A DNA stretch of 64,000 nucleotides. Origin: Alloalcanivorax mobilis. Lineage in GTDB: Bacteria; Pseudomonadota; Gammaproteobacteria; Pseudomonadales; Alcanivoracaceae. The position numbers and the translations under genes are program-made. Below the pieces are notes generated by a model that made no database searches, was not told the DNA's origin, and was given only the letters and a program-made list of their open reading frames with translations. How positions within the stretch are numbered: position 1 is the first letter of the stretch; each line of letters begins with the position of its first letter. The DNA lies in assembly GCF_002864685.1 (NCBI RefSeq), contig NZ_NMQZ01000006.1, positions 124,001 through 188,000 on the forward strand. The letters are read 5' to 3'. This document shows positions 34,582-44,470 of this stretch, in pieces.

Positions 34582-35583
34582 ATGCCTTTTCTCAAGTGTT
34601 TACGCGGATTGTCTGTACTCCTGCCCCTCGCCCTGCTCTCGGGTTGCGAGGCGGTGGTGATGTCCCCCTCCGGCGATGTGGCCGTTCAGCAGCGTGACCT
34701 GATCCTGTGGTCCACGTTCCTGATGCTGCTGGTGATCGTGCCGGTGATCGTGCTCACCTTTGTGTTTGCCTGGCGGTATCGGGCCGGCAACAACGACGCC
34801 GACTACGATCCCGAATGGGATCACTCCACGGTGTTGGAGCTGCTGATCTGGGCGGTGCCGCTGCTGATCATTATCGCCCTCGGCGCGATGACCTGGGTCA
34901 GCACCCATCAGCTTGATCCCTATCGGCCGCTGGATCGCATCGACGCCCAACGCCAGGTGCCGGCGGGCATGGAGCCGCTGGTGATCGAAGTGGTGGCGAT
35001 GGATTGGAAATGGCTGTTCCTGTATCCGGAACAGGGCATCGCCACGCTCAACGAAGTGGCGGCGCCGGTGGATCGCCCGATCCGCTTCAAGATCACCTCC
35101 ACGACGATGATGAATTCCTTCTTCATTCCGGCGCTGGCGGGGCAGATCTATGCCATGGCGGGCATGGAAACCAAGCTGCACGCGGTGATCAATAAAGAGG
35201 GCGTGTACGAGGGCTTTTCCGCCAACTACAGCGGCGCCGGCTTCTCGGACATGCGCTTCAAGTTCCACGGCCTCAGTGAAAGCGATTTCAATGATTGGGT
35301 GGCCAAAGTGCACGCCGATGGCGGCGCGCTCAGCCGTGATGCGTACCGGCAACTGGAACAGCCCAGCCAGAACGAACCCGTGCAGCTTTATGGCGAGGTC
35401 GAGCCGGGCCTTTATGAGGCCATCCTCAATCGCTGTGTGGAGCCGGGCAGCCTGTGCATGAAAGACATGATGGCCATCGATATGCTCGGTTCGCAAAACA
35501 TGTGCGGTATCGGCGATGGACCGCGCACGCTGGGCAAGACGCCGCTGGAAACCCTCGGCGCACCCCGATCCGCGCTGAATTGA
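34582..35583 (+). CDS. cyoA: Cytochrome bo3 ubiquinol oxidase subunit II
   Basis: The 333-residue subunit has a lipoprotein signal (LLPLALLSGCEAV), two membrane helices (about residues 40-65 and 85-108) and a cupredoxin domain. VAMDWKWLFLYPEQGIATLNE, STTMMNSFFIPALAGQIYAMAGMETKL and EGFSANYSGAGFSDMRFKF are typical; the CuA ligands of cytochrome c oxidases are absent, as expected for a quinol oxidase. First gene of cyoABCD. Confidence 0.97.
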   Translation: MPFLKCLRGLSVLLPLALLSGCEAVVMSPSGDVAVQQRDLILWSTFLMLLVIVPVIVLTFVFAWRYRAGNNDADYDPEWDHSTVLELLIWAVPLLIIIALGAMTWVSTHQLDPYRPLDRIDAQRQVPAGMEPLVIEVVAMDWKWLFLYPEQGIATLNEVAAPVDRPIRFKITSTTMMNSFFIPALAGQIYAMAGMETKLHAVINKEGVYEGFSANYSGAGFSDMRFKFHGLSESDFNDWVAKVHADGGALSRDAYRQLEQPSQNEPVQLYGEVEPGLYEAILNRCVEPGSLCMKDMMAIDMLGSQNMCGIGDGPRTLGKTPLETLGAPRSALN

Positions 35584-35657
35584 GAGCTTCGGGCCGGCCG
35601 GTTCAGCGACCCGCCCGACACACCATTCATTAAACGCCTTGGGCGCCGGTAAAAACG

Positions 35658-37661
35658 ATGTTCGATCAACTTGACCTGACCAAGCTTGTTTTCGGGCGGC
35701 TCACCTGGGAGTCGTTTCCGTACCATGAACCGATTCTGGTCGCCACTTTCGTGGCGGTGGCGCTGGGCGGCCTGGCGCTGCTGGCGCTGGTGACCCGCTA
35801 CCGGTTGTGGGGTTACCTGTGGAACGAATGGTTCACCACCATCGACCACAAGAAAATCGGCATCATGTACATGATCCTGGGCATCATCATGCTGCTGCGT
35901 GGCTTCGCCGACGCCATCATGATGCGCATCCAGCAGGCGATTGCGTTCAATGGCTCGGAAGGTTATTTGCCGCCGGAACATTACGATCAGATTTTCACCG
36001 CCCATGGCGTGATCATGATTTTCTTTGTCGCCATGCCGTTGGTGACCGGCCTGATGAACTACGTGGTGCCGCTGCAGATCGGCGCCCGCGACGTGGCGTT
36101 TCCGTTCCTCAACAATTTCAGTTTCTGGATGACCACCAGCGGCGCGGTGCTGGTGATGATGTCCCTGTTCGTGGGCGAGTTCGCCAAGACCGGCTGGCTC
36201 GCCTATCCGCCGCTGTCGGGAATATTACAAAGCCCCGATGTGGGGGTGGACTATTACATATGGTCGCTACAGATAGCGGGGGTGGGCACGTTGCTGTCCG
36301 GCGTAAACCTGCTGGTGACCATCGTCAAGATGCGCGCGCCGGGCATGAACATGATGAAAATGCCGGTGTTCACCTGGACCTCGCTGTGCACCAACGTGCT
36401 GATCGTGGCCGCCTTCCCGGTGCTCACCGCGGTGCTGGTGCTGCTGTCGCTGGATCGTTACCTGGGGACCGCTTTTTTCTCCAACGATCTGGGCGGCAAC
36501 TCGATGATGTACATCAACCTGATCTGGATCTGGGGTCACCCGGAGGTGTACATCCTGATCCTGCCGCTGTTTGGTGTGTTCTCGGAGGTGGTGTCCACCT
36601 ACAGCAGTAAGCGCCTGTTCGGTTACGCGTCGATGGTCTACGCCACGGTGGTGATCACGGTGCTCTCGTATCTGGTGTGGCTGCATCACTTCTTCACCAT
36701 GGGCTCCGGGGCCAGCGTCAACTCGTTCTTCGGCATCACCACCATGATTATCTCGATTCCCACCGGGGCGAAGATTTTCAACTGGCTGTTCACCATGTAC
36801 CGCGGGCGCATCAAATTCGACGTGCCGATGTTGTGGACCCTGGGTTTTATGGTGACCTTCGTGATCGGCGGCATGACCGGGGTGCTGCTGGCGGTGCCGC
36901 CAGCGGACTTCGTGCTGCACAACAGCCTGTTCCTGATTGCCCACTTCCATAACGTGATCATCGGTGGCGTGCTGTTCGGCCTGTTCGCCGGGATTACTTA
37001 CTGGTATCCGAAAGCGTTCGGTTACAAGCTTGATCCGTTCTGGGGCAAGTGCTCGTTCTGGTTCTGGCTGATCGGCTTCTATATGGCGTTCATGCCGCTG
37101 TACGTGCTGGGCCTGATGGGTGTCACCCGGCGCATGAACCACTTCGACGATCCGTCGTTGCAGATCTGGTTCCAGATCGCCGCGCTGGGCGCGTTCCTGA
37201 TCGCCTTGGGCATCGCCTGTTTCCTGATCCAGCTGGTGGTCAGCTACCGTCGCCGCGAATCGCTGCGCGACACCACCGGTGATCCCTGGAATGGCCGCAC
37301 CCTGGAGTGGTCCACCTCGTCGCCGCCGCCGGCTTACAATTTCGCGTTCACGCCGCAGGTGCACGACACCGACGCCTGGTGGCAGATGAAGCAGCACGGC
37401 TTTCAGCGCCCCGAGGACGGTTACCAGGCCATCCATATGCCCAAGAACACCGGCGCGGGCATTATTCTCGCCGGTATCAGCACGGTGCTGGGCTTCTCGC
37501 TGATCTGGCACATGTGGCTGCTCTCGGGCGTCGCCTTCGTCGCTCTGCTGGCGGTGGCCATCGGGCACACTTTCAACTACAAGCGCGATTACTATATTCC
37601 GGCCGAGGAGGTCGAACGCGTGGAAGCTGAACGTACACGGATGCTTGCTGACAATGTCTGA
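35658..37661 (+). CDS. cyoB: Cytochrome bo3 ubiquinol oxidase subunit I
   Basis: The 667-residue catalytic subunit has about fifteen membrane helices and binds hemes b and o3 plus CuB. Ligand motifs are visible: [29 protein letters not shown] (His-Tyr crosslink), LHHFFTMG (CuB His pair) and [12 protein letters not shown]. It couples quinol oxidation to O2 reduction and proton pumping. The stop overlaps the cyoC start by eight bases. No cyoE heme O synthase lies in this window. Confidence 0.98.
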   Translation: MFDQLDLTKLVFGRLTWESFPYHEPILVATFVAVALGGLALLALVTRYRLWGYLWNEWFTTIDHKKIGIMYMILGIIMLLRGFADAIMMRIQQAIAFNGSEGYLPPEHYDQIFTAHGVIMIFFVAMPLVTGLMNYVVPLQIGARDVAFPFLNNFSFWMTTSGAVLVMMSLFVGEFAKTGWLAYPPLSGILQSPDVGVDYYIWSLQIAGVGTLLSGVNLLVTIVKMRAPGMNMMKMPVFTWTSLCTNVLIVAAFPVLTAVLVLLSLDRYLGTAFFSNDLGGNSMMYINLIWIWGHPEVYILILPLFGVFSEVVSTYSSKRLFGYASMVYATVVITVLSYLVWLHHFFTMGSGASVNSFFGITTMIISIPTGAKIFNWLFTMYRGRIKFDVPMLWTLGFMVTFVIGGMTGVLLAVPPADFVLHNSLFLIAHFHNVIIGGVLFGLFAGITYWYPKAFGYKLDPFWGKCSFWFWLIGFYMAFMPLYVLGLMGVTRRMNHFDDPSLQIWFQIAALGAFLIALGIACFLIQLVVSYRRRESLRDTTGDPWNGRTLEWSTSSPPPAYNFAFTPQVHDTDAWWQMKQHGFQRPEDGYQAIHMPKNTGAGIILAGISTVLGFSLIWHMWLLSGVAFVALLAVAIGHTFNYKRDYYIPAEEVERVEAERTRMLADNV

Positions 37662-38301
37662 TTCCAATGTCCTTTCGCCCAACGTAACCGGCGAACACGG
37701 CACCGACCGGCGCCCGCTGGAGTTCCTGGTTAAAGGGGAACACCATCCGCAGAGCCCGACGCTGCTGGGGTTCTGGATTTATTTGATGAGCGATTGCCTG
37801 ATCTTCGCTTGTCTGTTCGCCACCTACGGCGTGCTCGGCCGCAGTTACGCGGCCGGCCCCACCGGCGCCGAGCTGTTCGAGCTGCCGCTGGTGGCGCTGA
37901 ACACGGCGATGCTGTTGTTCTCGTCGATCACCTACGGCTTCGCCATGCTGCAGATGCAGCAGAACAAGCTGAAAGGCACGATGATCTGGCTGGCCATCAC
38001 CGGCCTGTTCGGCGCCGTGTTCCTGGGCCTGGAGCTGTACGAATTCGCCCATCTGATCCACGAAGGCGCCGGCCCGCAACGCAGCGCGTTTTTGTCCGCC
38101 TTCTTTACCCTGGTGGGCACCCACGGCCTGCACGTTACCTTCGGTATTATCTGGTTGGTGACGCTGCTGGTGCAGTTGCGCAAACACGGGCTGATTCCTG
38201 AAAACCGGCGCCGCCTGTTCTGCCTGTCCATGTTCTGGCACTTCCTGGACGTGGTCTGGATTGGCGTGTTCACCTTCGTTTATCTGATGGGAGTGCTGTG
38301 A
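37654..38301 (+). CDS. cyoC: Cytochrome bo3 ubiquinol oxidase subunit III
   Basis: The 215-residue subunit has five hydrophobic helices. It shows [46 protein letters not shown], and [12 protein letters not shown] plus [24 protein letters not shown], all typical of CyoC. I chose ATG 37654 (MSDSNVLS); a TTG three codons earlier is less likely. It overlaps cyoB and abuts cyoD. Confidence 0.97.
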   Translation: MSDSNVLSPNVTGEHGTDRRPLEFLVKGEHHPQSPTLLGFWIYLMSDCLIFACLFATYGVLGRSYAAGPTGAELFELPLVALNTAMLLFSSITYGFAMLQMQQNKLKGTMIWLAITGLFGAVFLGLELYEFAHLIHEGAGPQRSAFLSAFFTLVGTHGLHVTFGIIWLVTLLVQLRKHGLIPENRRRLFCLSMFWHFLDVVWIGVFTFVYLMGVL

Positions 38302-38699
38302 TGAGCGAGCCGACCCGTTCCGCCCACGGTCACGACGATCATGGCGATCACCACGACGACGATACCCCGCACAGCAGCTTCAAGGGCTACATGACCGGGT
38401 TCGTGCTGTCGGTGATCCTCACCGCCATTCCCTTCTGGCTGGTGATGGCCGAAGTGTTCAAAACCGCCGAGGTCACCGCGGTGGTGATTCTGGGCTTCGC
38501 CGTGGTGCAGATTTTCGTGCATATGGTGTATTTCCTGCACATGAACTTCCGTTCCCAGGGTGGCTGGAACATGCTGGCGCTGATTTTTACTCTGGTGCTG
38601 GTGTTCATCACGCTGGCGGGTTCCCTGTGGGTGATGTACCACCTCAACCACAACATGATGCCGGGGATGATGCACGAGACGCATAACCTGCAGTCGTGA
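38301..38699 (+). CDS. cyoD: Cytochrome bo3 ubiquinol oxidase subunit IV
   Basis: The 132-residue subunit has three helices (FVLSVILTAIPFWLVMA; VVILGFAVVQIFVHMVYFLHM; IFTLVLVFITLAGSLWVMYHL), as in CyoD. The N-terminal 20 residues are unusually rich in His and Asp (HGHDDHGDHHDDDTPH), a possible metal-binding tail. The start overlaps the cyoC TGA; the stop overlaps the GTG of the SURF1 gene. Confidence 0.95.
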   Translation: MSEPTRSAHGHDDHGDHHDDDTPHSSFKGYMTGFVLSVILTAIPFWLVMAEVFKTAEVTAVVILGFAVVQIFVHMVYFLHMNFRSQGGWNMLALIFTLVLVFITLAGSLWVMYHLNHNMMPGMMHETHNLQS

Positions 38700-39472
38700 G
38701 CGCCTCCCGCCCCTCCTTCCCGGGCCGCGCCAGCGGCCCCGCCCCGCGCGCCACCGGCGGGCTGATTGTCTGGTTCGTGTTTCTGCTGATCGCGTTCGCG
38801 GCCTTCGTGGCCTTGGGCACCTGGCAGATCGAACGTCGCGCCTGGAAACTCGATCTGATCGAGCGCGTTGACCAGCGGGTGCACGCCGATCCGGTGGCCG
38901 CACCCGGTGCGGCGCGGTGGCCGGCGGTCACCGCCGAAGGCGACGAGTACCGCCATGTGCGCCTCAGTGGCCGCTATTTACCAGGGCCCAATACCCTGGT
39001 TCAGGCCAGCACCGAGCTGGGCGCCGGTTACTGGGTGCTGACGCCGCTGTCCCGTGGCGACGGTTCGGTGGTGCTGGTCAACCGCGGGTTCGTGCCCCAG
39101 GCACAACGGACCACGGCAATCGCTGAACCCGCGCCGGGGGGGCCGGTCACGGTGACCGGGCTGTTGCGCCTCAGCGAGCCCGGCGGCGGTTTCCTGCGCG
39201 ACAACGACCCGGCTGCCGGGCGCTGGTATTCCCGCGACGTGCAGGCCATTGCCCGAGCCCGTGGCCTGGGCCCGGTGGCGCCCTATTTCGTGGACGCCGG
39301 CGTCGCCGGTGGCGAACCGCCCGCCGGGGCGCCGGTGCCGGGGTTGACGGTGGTGCGCTTCCACAACAGCCACCTGGTCTATACGATCACCTGGTACGCC
39401 TTGGCGGCCATGACCCTGGGCGCCGCCGTGTTGATCGCCCGGGATGAGCGGCGCCGGCGCCGGGTCCGATAA
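38696..39472 (+). CDS. SURF1 family oxidase assembly protein
   Basis: The 258-residue protein has two membrane helices flanking a periplasmic domain: an N-terminal VWFVFLLIAFAAFVALGTWQIERRAWKLDLI and a C-terminal ITWYALAAMTLGAAVLIARDERRRR. WQxxRxxWK, GYWVLTPL, VLVNRGFVP and HLVYTITWY are SURF1 hallmarks. It probably helps insert heme into the bo3 oxidase (SURF1q-type role), given its translational overlap with cyoD via GTG 38696. Confidence 0.92.
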   Translation: MSASRPSFPGRASGPAPRATGGLIVWFVFLLIAFAAFVALGTWQIERRAWKLDLIERVDQRVHADPVAAPGAARWPAVTAEGDEYRHVRLSGRYLPGPNTLVQASTELGAGYWVLTPLSRGDGSVVLVNRGFVPQAQRTTAIAEPAPGGPVTVTGLLRLSEPGGGFLRDNDPAAGRWYSRDVQAIARARGLGPVAPYFVDAGVAGGEPPAGAPVPGLTVVRFHNSHLVYTITWYALAAMTLGAAVLIARDERRRRRVR

Positions 39473-39509
39473 ACCGCCGGCACCGGCTCGGATAGCAAAG
39501 AGACTCCGC

Positions 39510-40826
39510 ATGGCAGTTTCCATACCACGGCTGGCGGGCGCCGCCTTGCCCAGAGCCGGGGAAGACGACGGCACCGGCCGCAAGAATCTTCAGCAACTGA
39601 GCCAACTGCGCTGGATCGCCGTGCTCGGCCAGGTGGTGACCATCGCCGTGGCCCATTTCGGTTTTCGCATCGACCTGCCTTTGAATTATATGCTGGCGGT
39701 GCTGCTCGGGCTGGTGGCCTTCAACGGCATCAGCCTGTTGCGCCTGCGGCTGCGCCGCGACGTCAGCAACGGCGAACTGTTTGTCTCGTTGCTGGTGGAT
39801 GTGATCACCCTGACCATGCAGCTCTATCTCAGCGGCGGCGCCACCAATCCCTTTGTGTTCCTGTTTCTGTTGCAGGTGGTGCTCGGCGCGGTGCTGCTGG
39901 AGACCTGGTCAACCTGGACCATTCTGCTGGTCACCGCGGTGTGTTTCGTGTGGCTGGAGTTCGCCGGCCGGCCACTGGCGTTGCCGCTGGACTACGAGCG
40001 CGGCCCCTGGAGCCTGTACATCCAGGGCATGCTGATCTGCTTCGTGTTGAACGCGGCGCTGCTGGTCACCTTTATCAACCGCATTACCCGCAATCGCCGC
40101 GCCCGCGACGCGCGCCTGGCGGAGCTGCGCCAGCGTGCCGCAGAGGAAGAGCACATCGTGCGTATGGGCCTGCTGGCCTCCGGCGCCGCCCACGAGCTGG
40201 GCACGCCGTTGGCCACCCTGGCGGTGATCCTGGGCGACTGGCGGCGCATGCCGGCGTTCACCGATGACCCCGACCTGTTGCAGGAAATCGGCGAAATGCA
40301 GACCCAGGTACTGCGCTGCAAATCCATCGTCAGCGGTATCCTGTTGTCCGCCGGCGAGGCCCGTGGCGAGGCGCCGGAAGAGACCACCGTGCATCGTTTT
40401 CTGGAGGATCTGATCGCCGAATGGCGGGCCACCCGGTCGGTGGCCGGCTTTGGTTACCAGAACCACTTTGGCGAGGATCTGGCGATTGTCTCCGACTCGG
40501 CGCTCAAGCAGACCATCTGCAATGTGCTCGACAACGCCCTGGAGGCCTCGCCGCGCTGGGTGGGCCTGGAGGTTACCCGGGAAGAGGACACCCTGGTGCT
40601 CACCGTGCTCGACCGCGGCCCCGGCTTCGCGCCGGACATGCTCGAGCGCCTCGGGCGGCCTTATCAGTCCAGCAAGGGCCGGCCGGGTGGCGGGCTGGGG
40701 CTGTTTCTGGTGATGAACGTGGCGCGTACCCTGGGCGGTAACGTCAGCGCCAGCAACCGGCCCCAGGGCGGCGCCATGGTGTCGCTGTCGCTGCCGCTGT
40801 CCGCCATTGAACTGAGTGGAAACTAG
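39510..40826 (+). CDS. regB: RegB/PrrB-type redox sensor histidine kinase
   Basis: The 438-residue kinase has about six membrane helices carrying the quinone-sensing heptapeptide GGATNPF (residues 109-115), an H-box ASGAAHELGTPLATL (His228), a Cys in LRCKSIV (Cys270) at the place of the RegB redox Cys, and an HATPase domain with NVLDNALEASP and GGGLGLFL. Such kinases read the quinone pool and regulate respiration. Placement after cyoABCD-SURF1 suggests it senses oxidase activity. The Pseudomonas equivalent is called RoxS. Start chosen at ATG 39510. Confidence 0.9.
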   Translation: MAVSIPRLAGAALPRAGEDDGTGRKNLQQLSQLRWIAVLGQVVTIAVAHFGFRIDLPLNYMLAVLLGLVAFNGISLLRLRLRRDVSNGELFVSLLVDVITLTMQLYLSGGATNPFVFLFLLQVVLGAVLLETWSTWTILLVTAVCFVWLEFAGRPLALPLDYERGPWSLYIQGMLICFVLNAALLVTFINRITRNRRARDARLAELRQRAAEEEHIVRMGLLASGAAHELGTPLATLAVILGDWRRMPAFTDDPDLLQEIGEMQTQVLRCKSIVSGILLSAGEARGEAPEETTVHRFLEDLIAEWRATRSVAGFGYQNHFGEDLAIVSDSALKQTICNVLDNALEASPRWVGLEVTREEDTLVLTVLDRGPGFAPDMLERLGRPYQSSKGRPGGGLGLFLVMNVARTLGGNVSASNRPQGGAMVSLSLPLSAIELSGN

Positions 40827-41378
40827 ATGGAACACACCGTCGACCCGCAGCCCCGCACCTTACTGATCGTCGAGGACGACGCCGCCTTCGCGCGCACCCT
40901 GAGCCGCTCGTTCGAGCGTCGCGGCTACCAGGTGCTGCATGCCAGCGGCATGGAAGCGATGATCGAACTGCTCGGCGAGCAGACGCCGGGTTACGCGGTG
41001 GTCGATCTCAAGCTCAAGGGCGAAGCGTCCGGGCTTGCCTGCGTGCAAACGCTGCACGAACACGACCCGGACATGTTGATCGTGGTGCTGACCGGCTACG
41101 CCAGCATCGCCACCGCCGTGGAGGCGATCAAACTGGGCGCCTGCCATTACCTGGCCAAACCCTCCAACACCGACGACATCGAAGCGGCGTTCGAACGCGC
41201 CGAAGGCAGCACCGACGTCGCCCTCACCCAACGCGCCACCTCGATCAAAACCCTGGAATGGGAACGCATCCACGAAACCCTGGCGGAAACCGGCTTCAAC
41301 ATCTCCGAAACCGCCCGCCGCCTGGGCATGCACCGCCGCACTTTGGCACGCAAGCTGGGTAAGCAGAGGGTTAAGTAA
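40827..41378 (+). CDS. regA: RegA/PrrA-type response regulator
   Basis: The 183-residue regulator has a receiver domain (LLIVEDDAAFARTL; phosphoacceptor Asp60 in YAVVDLKLKGE; VLTGYASIATAV; YLAKPSNTDD) and a C-terminal Fis-like HTH (FNISETARRLGMHRRTLARKLGKQ). It immediately follows regB and is its likely partner; the Pseudomonas equivalent is RoxR. The TAA stop lies within the first, degenerate unit of repeat B3. Confidence 0.92.
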   Translation: MEHTVDPQPRTLLIVEDDAAFARTLSRSFERRGYQVLHASGMEAMIELLGEQTPGYAVVDLKLKGEASGLACVQTLHEHDPDMLIVVLTGYASIATAVEAIKLGACHYLAKPSNTDDIEAAFERAEGSTDVALTQRATSIKTLEWERIHETLAETGFNISETARRLGMHRRTLARKLGKQRVK

Positions 41379-41559
41379 AAGTTGAAGGTGAAAAGTTAAA
41401 AGTTGAAAGCGCGGGTGAGGGCCTCGGAGCCGAGGAGCCGTGCCCGCGAAGAGACATAGAGCCTCTCAGCATCCTCAATCGTCGGGGCGCGGCCGCCGCG
41501 GCTTTCAAAGTGCACAGGGTCTCACCCGCGCTTTCAACTTTTCACCTTCAACTTTCAAC
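41375..41559. repeat. Heptamer-arm inverted repeat, GTTNNAA family, copy B3
   Basis: Left arm: a 6-bp degenerate unit GTAAAA (containing the regA stop) then GTTGAAG, GTGAAAA, GTTAAAA, GTTGAAA (41381-41408) and GCGCGGGTGAG. Right arm: CTCACCCGCGC then TTTCAAC, TTTTCAC, CTTCAAC, TTTCAAC (41532-41559). The loop has smaller hairpins. It sits between convergent regA and the PNPOx-family gene. Confidence 0.9.
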
Positions 41560-41564
41560 CGCCT

Positions 41565-42089
41565 TCAAGGCACCAACCTGCGCGGCGCCTGCTCCCCTCG
41601 ATAGAACCAATGCCGGTGCGGTGTACAAGCCAGTTCCAAAACATCGACGTTGTGCACGGTGAGCCTGAGCAGGGCGAAGTGGGCGGTGGGGGTGGCGCCG
41701 GCGGGGGTGGGTTCGCCGTGCCAGGGGCTGCCGGGCGGGGGGCCGTTGAAGCGCGCCCGGGCTTGCTCGTCGAGCCGGTCCCAGAGCCGCTGGCAGTGCT
41801 CGGCGTGCCGCTCGCGGGTGAGGAAATCCACGCGGCCGGCGAAACGCCATTGCACGCGGCTGGTGAGGTCGTACCAGCAGGCCTCGGCGCGCGGGTCGTC
41901 GGCCAGATGGCTGGCTTTAACGGAGCGCGTGTCAGTGGTGAACCAGAGCGTGTCGCCGTGGTGTTCGCGCAGGGTCAGGGTGCGCAGGCGCGGGCCCTGC
42001 TCGCCGATGCTGGCGAGCTGCATAAAGCAGTGGGGCGCGGCGGCGCGCAGGCGATCAAACCAGTGTGTCCAGGATGGGGGCGTTGTCAT
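41565..42089 (-). CDS. Pyridoxamine 5'-phosphate oxidase-family FMN protein
   Basis: The 174-residue protein resembles the Alr4036-like branch of the PNPOx split-barrel family: FMQLASIGEQGPRLRTLTLREH, LWFTTDTRSVKASHLADDPRAEACWYDLTSRVQWRFAGRVDF, and a basic C-terminus ACTPHRHWFYRGE. It is likely an FMN or heme-binding oxidoreductase; true PdxH activity is not established. ATG 42087-42089 was preferred to a TTG-type upstream extension. Divergent from trpE. Confidence 0.82.
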   Translation of the reverse strand: MTTPPSWTHWFDRLRAAAPHCFMQLASIGEQGPRLRTLTLREHHGDTLWFTTDTRSVKASHLADDPRAEACWYDLTSRVQWRFAGRVDFLTRERHAEHCQRLWDRLDEQARARFNGPPPGSPWHGEPTPAGATPTAHFALLRLTVHNVDVLELACTPHRHWFYRGEQAPRRLVP

Positions 42090-42341
42090 GGCCGTCAGTA
42101 TGGCAACCGGCGTCCGGGCTGGCCATTGGCAATTGCCCCGTGGCGGGGCTAGAATCCGGCTATCGTTTTTTTGGTTTAAGGATTGGCGGTGTTTTTTCAA
42201 CGTCCGCGCCACCACAAACTGACCCTTCCCCTCTCTCCCGCCTCCTGGCGATGGTGACGCTTCACCTTGCCCGCCGGTAACGGCACCTTTTTATTCGCAT
42301 TCCGTCTACAATCTGACGCCTGTAAAAGATCGGGGACCACC

Positions 42342-43880
42342 ATGTCACCACGAAATCTGGACGATTACGCCCGCCAGGGCTACACCCGCGTACCCGTGGT
42401 GCGCGAAGTGCTGGCGGATCTGGACACGCCGCTGACCGCCTACCGCAAGCTGGCCGCCGGTGCTTACAGCTATCTGTTCGAATCGGTGCAGGGCGGTGAA
42501 CGCTGGGGGCGCTATTCGATCATCGGCCTGCCCGCCCGCGAAGTGGTGCGCATCGCTGGCTCGCGCATCGCGGTGAGTGGCGAGAATGGCGAGCGCGTGT
42601 TCGAGCATGACAACCCGATCGCCTGGATCGAAGAGTATCGCCAACAGTACCGCACGCCGGAGCTGCCCGATCTGCCGCGCTTCAACGGTGGGCTGGTGGG
42701 TTATTTCGGTTACGACAGCGTGCGCTATTTCGAGCCGCGCCTGGGGCCGGCGCCGGGCAAGGACGTGCTGGGCGTGCCGGACATCCTGTTGATGCGCTCC
42801 GAAGAAGTGGTGGTGTTCGATAACCTGCGTGGCAGCCTGTTCCTGATCGTGCACGTGGACCCGGCCCGCGAGGGCGCCGAGGCGGCTGCCCAGGCACGGC
42901 TTGACGAGCTGGAGCGGCAGTTGCGCGCGCCCCTGCCCGAGCCGGAGCACCGGGTGTACGGCGAGCCGGTGGACGAGACCGATTTCGTCTCCGAATTTCC
43001 CCGCGAGCTGCACGGCCAGGCGGTGGCGAAAATCCGCGAGTACATTCTCGCCGGCGATGTGATGCAGGTGGTGCCGGCTCAGCGCATGAGCTGCGATTTT
43101 CCGGCGCCGGCGATTGATCTGTACCGCGCGCTGCGCTATCTCAATCCCTCGCCGTACATGTTTTATCTGGATCTGGAGGATTTTCACATCGCCGGCTCCT
43201 CGCCGGAGATCCTTACCCGCACGGAACACGACCAGGTCACGGTACGGCCGATCGCGGGCACCCGTAAACGCGGCGCCACGCCGGAACGGGACAAGGAACT
43301 GGAAGAAGAGCTGCTCGCCGACCCCAAGGAGATCGCCGAACATCTGATGCTGATCGATCTGGGCCGCAACGACGTTGGGCGTGTCGCCAGGCCCGGCCAG
43401 GTGCGCCTGACCGGCAAGATGGAGATCGAGCGCTACTCCCATGTGATGCACATCGTCTCCAATGTGGAGGGCACCCTGCGCGAAGGCCTGGGGCCGCTGG
43501 AGGTGCTGGCGGCGACGTTCCCGGCGGGCACGCTGAGCGGCGCGCCGAAGATCCGCGCCATGGAGATCATCGATGAGCTGGAACCCACCAAACGAGGCGT
43601 CTACGGCGGCGCGGTGGGCTACATCGGCTTCAACGACGACATGGACATGGCGATCGCGATCCGCACCGCGGTGGTCAAGGATGGCCGCCTGTACGTGCAG
43701 GCCGGCGGCGGCATCGTCGCCGATTCGGTGCCGGAGATGGAGTGGAAAGAAACCATGAACAAGGCGCGCGCCGTGTTCCGCGCGGTGAACATGGCCCTGG
43801 GCGGGCTCGACCTGGGCGCGCCGATGCAAAGCGCCCCGGTGCAAAAAAGCACCCCCACGCAAACCAAAGAGGGGCAGTGA
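42342..43880 (+). CDS. trpE: Anthranilate synthase component I
   Basis: The 512-residue subunit converts chorismate to anthranilate with TrpG. Motifs: the tryptophan-binding region [101 protein letters not shown] and [17 protein letters not shown] 42342 follows GGGGA. A TACAAT at 42307-42312 could be a -10 box; no leader peptide or attenuator is evident. Overlaps trpG. Confidence 0.98.
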   Translation: MSPRNLDDYARQGYTRVPVVREVLADLDTPLTAYRKLAAGAYSYLFESVQGGERWGRYSIIGLPAREVVRIAGSRIAVSGENGERVFEHDNPIAWIEEYRQQYRTPELPDLPRFNGGLVGYFGYDSVRYFEPRLGPAPGKDVLGVPDILLMRSEEVVVFDNLRGSLFLIVHVDPAREGAEAAAQARLDELERQLRAPLPEPEHRVYGEPVDETDFVSEFPRELHGQAVAKIREYILAGDVMQVVPAQRMSCDFPAPAIDLYRALRYLNPSPYMFYLDLEDFHIAGSSPEILTRTEHDQVTVRPIAGTRKRGATPERDKELEEELLADPKEIAEHLMLIDLGRNDVGRVARPGQVRLTGKMEIERYSHVMHIVSNVEGTLREGLGPLEVLAATFPAGTLSGAPKIRAMEIIDELEPTKRGVYGGAVGYIGFNDDMDMAIAIRTAVVKDGRLYVQAGGGIVADSVPEMEWKETMNKARAVFRAVNMALGGLDLGAPMQSAPVQKSTPTQTKEGQ

Positions 43881-44470
43881 TGCGCGTCCTGATGATCGAC
43901 AATTACGACAGCTTCACCTACAACCTGGTGCAGTATCTTCAGGAGCTGGGTGCCGAGGTGCTGGTGCACCGCAATGACCAGATCACCCTGGGGCAGATCG
44001 AAGCCCTGGGCGTGGACCGGCTGATGATCTCGCCAGGCCCGTGCACGCCCAACGAGGCGGGCATCTCGGTGGAGGCGATCCGCCATTTCGCCGGCAAACT
44101 GCCGATTCTCGGAGTATGCCTGGGGCATCAGGCGCTGGGGCAGGCGTTCGGCGGCAAGGTGGTGCGCGCCGCCCGGGTGATGCACGGCAAGACCTCGCCG
44201 GTCCATCATAATGGCAAGGGCGTCTTCCGGGGCCTGCCGAGCCCCTATACAGCGACCCGTTATCACTCGCTGGTGCTGGAAAAAAACAGCCTGCCGGAGT
44301 GCTTCGAGGTGACCGCCTGGACCCTGGATGACCAGGGCGAAATGGACGAGATCATGGGCATGCGCCACCGGGAGTTGCCGCTGGAAGGCGTGCAGTATCA
44401 TCCCGAGTCGATTCTCACCGAGCACGGCCACGATCTGTTGAATAATTTTCTTAAAGGGGAGCGCGCATGA
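43880..44470 (+). CDS. trpG: Anthranilate synthase component II, glutamine amidotransferase
   Basis: The 196-residue amidotransferase supplies ammonia to TrpE. It opens [20 protein letters not shown], with [13 protein letters not shown], the catalytic nucleophile in [28 protein letters not shown], and the His-Glu pair in [14 protein letters not shown]. It overlaps both trpE (1 bp) and trpD (4 bp). The same protein can serve p-aminobenzoate synthesis in some bacteria. Confidence 0.97.
   Translation: MRVLMIDNYDSFTYNLVQYLQELGAEVLVHRNDQITLGQIEALGVDRLMISPGPCTPNEAGISVEAIRHFAGKLPILGVCLGHQALGQAFGGKVVRAARVMHGKTSPVHHNGKGVFRGLPSPYTATRYHSLVLEKNSLPECFEVTAWTLDDQGEMDEIMGMRHRELPLEGVQYHPESILTEHGHDLLNNFLKGERA

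Noticed and set aside
36267-37703. A 478-residue antisense ORF over cyoB
   Set aside because: His/Gln-rich antisense translation of a membrane protein gene; no recognisable domain.
42090-42341. trp leader peptide or attenuator
   Set aside because: No short ORF with consecutive Trp codons or paired hairpins followed by a T-tract was found before trpE.
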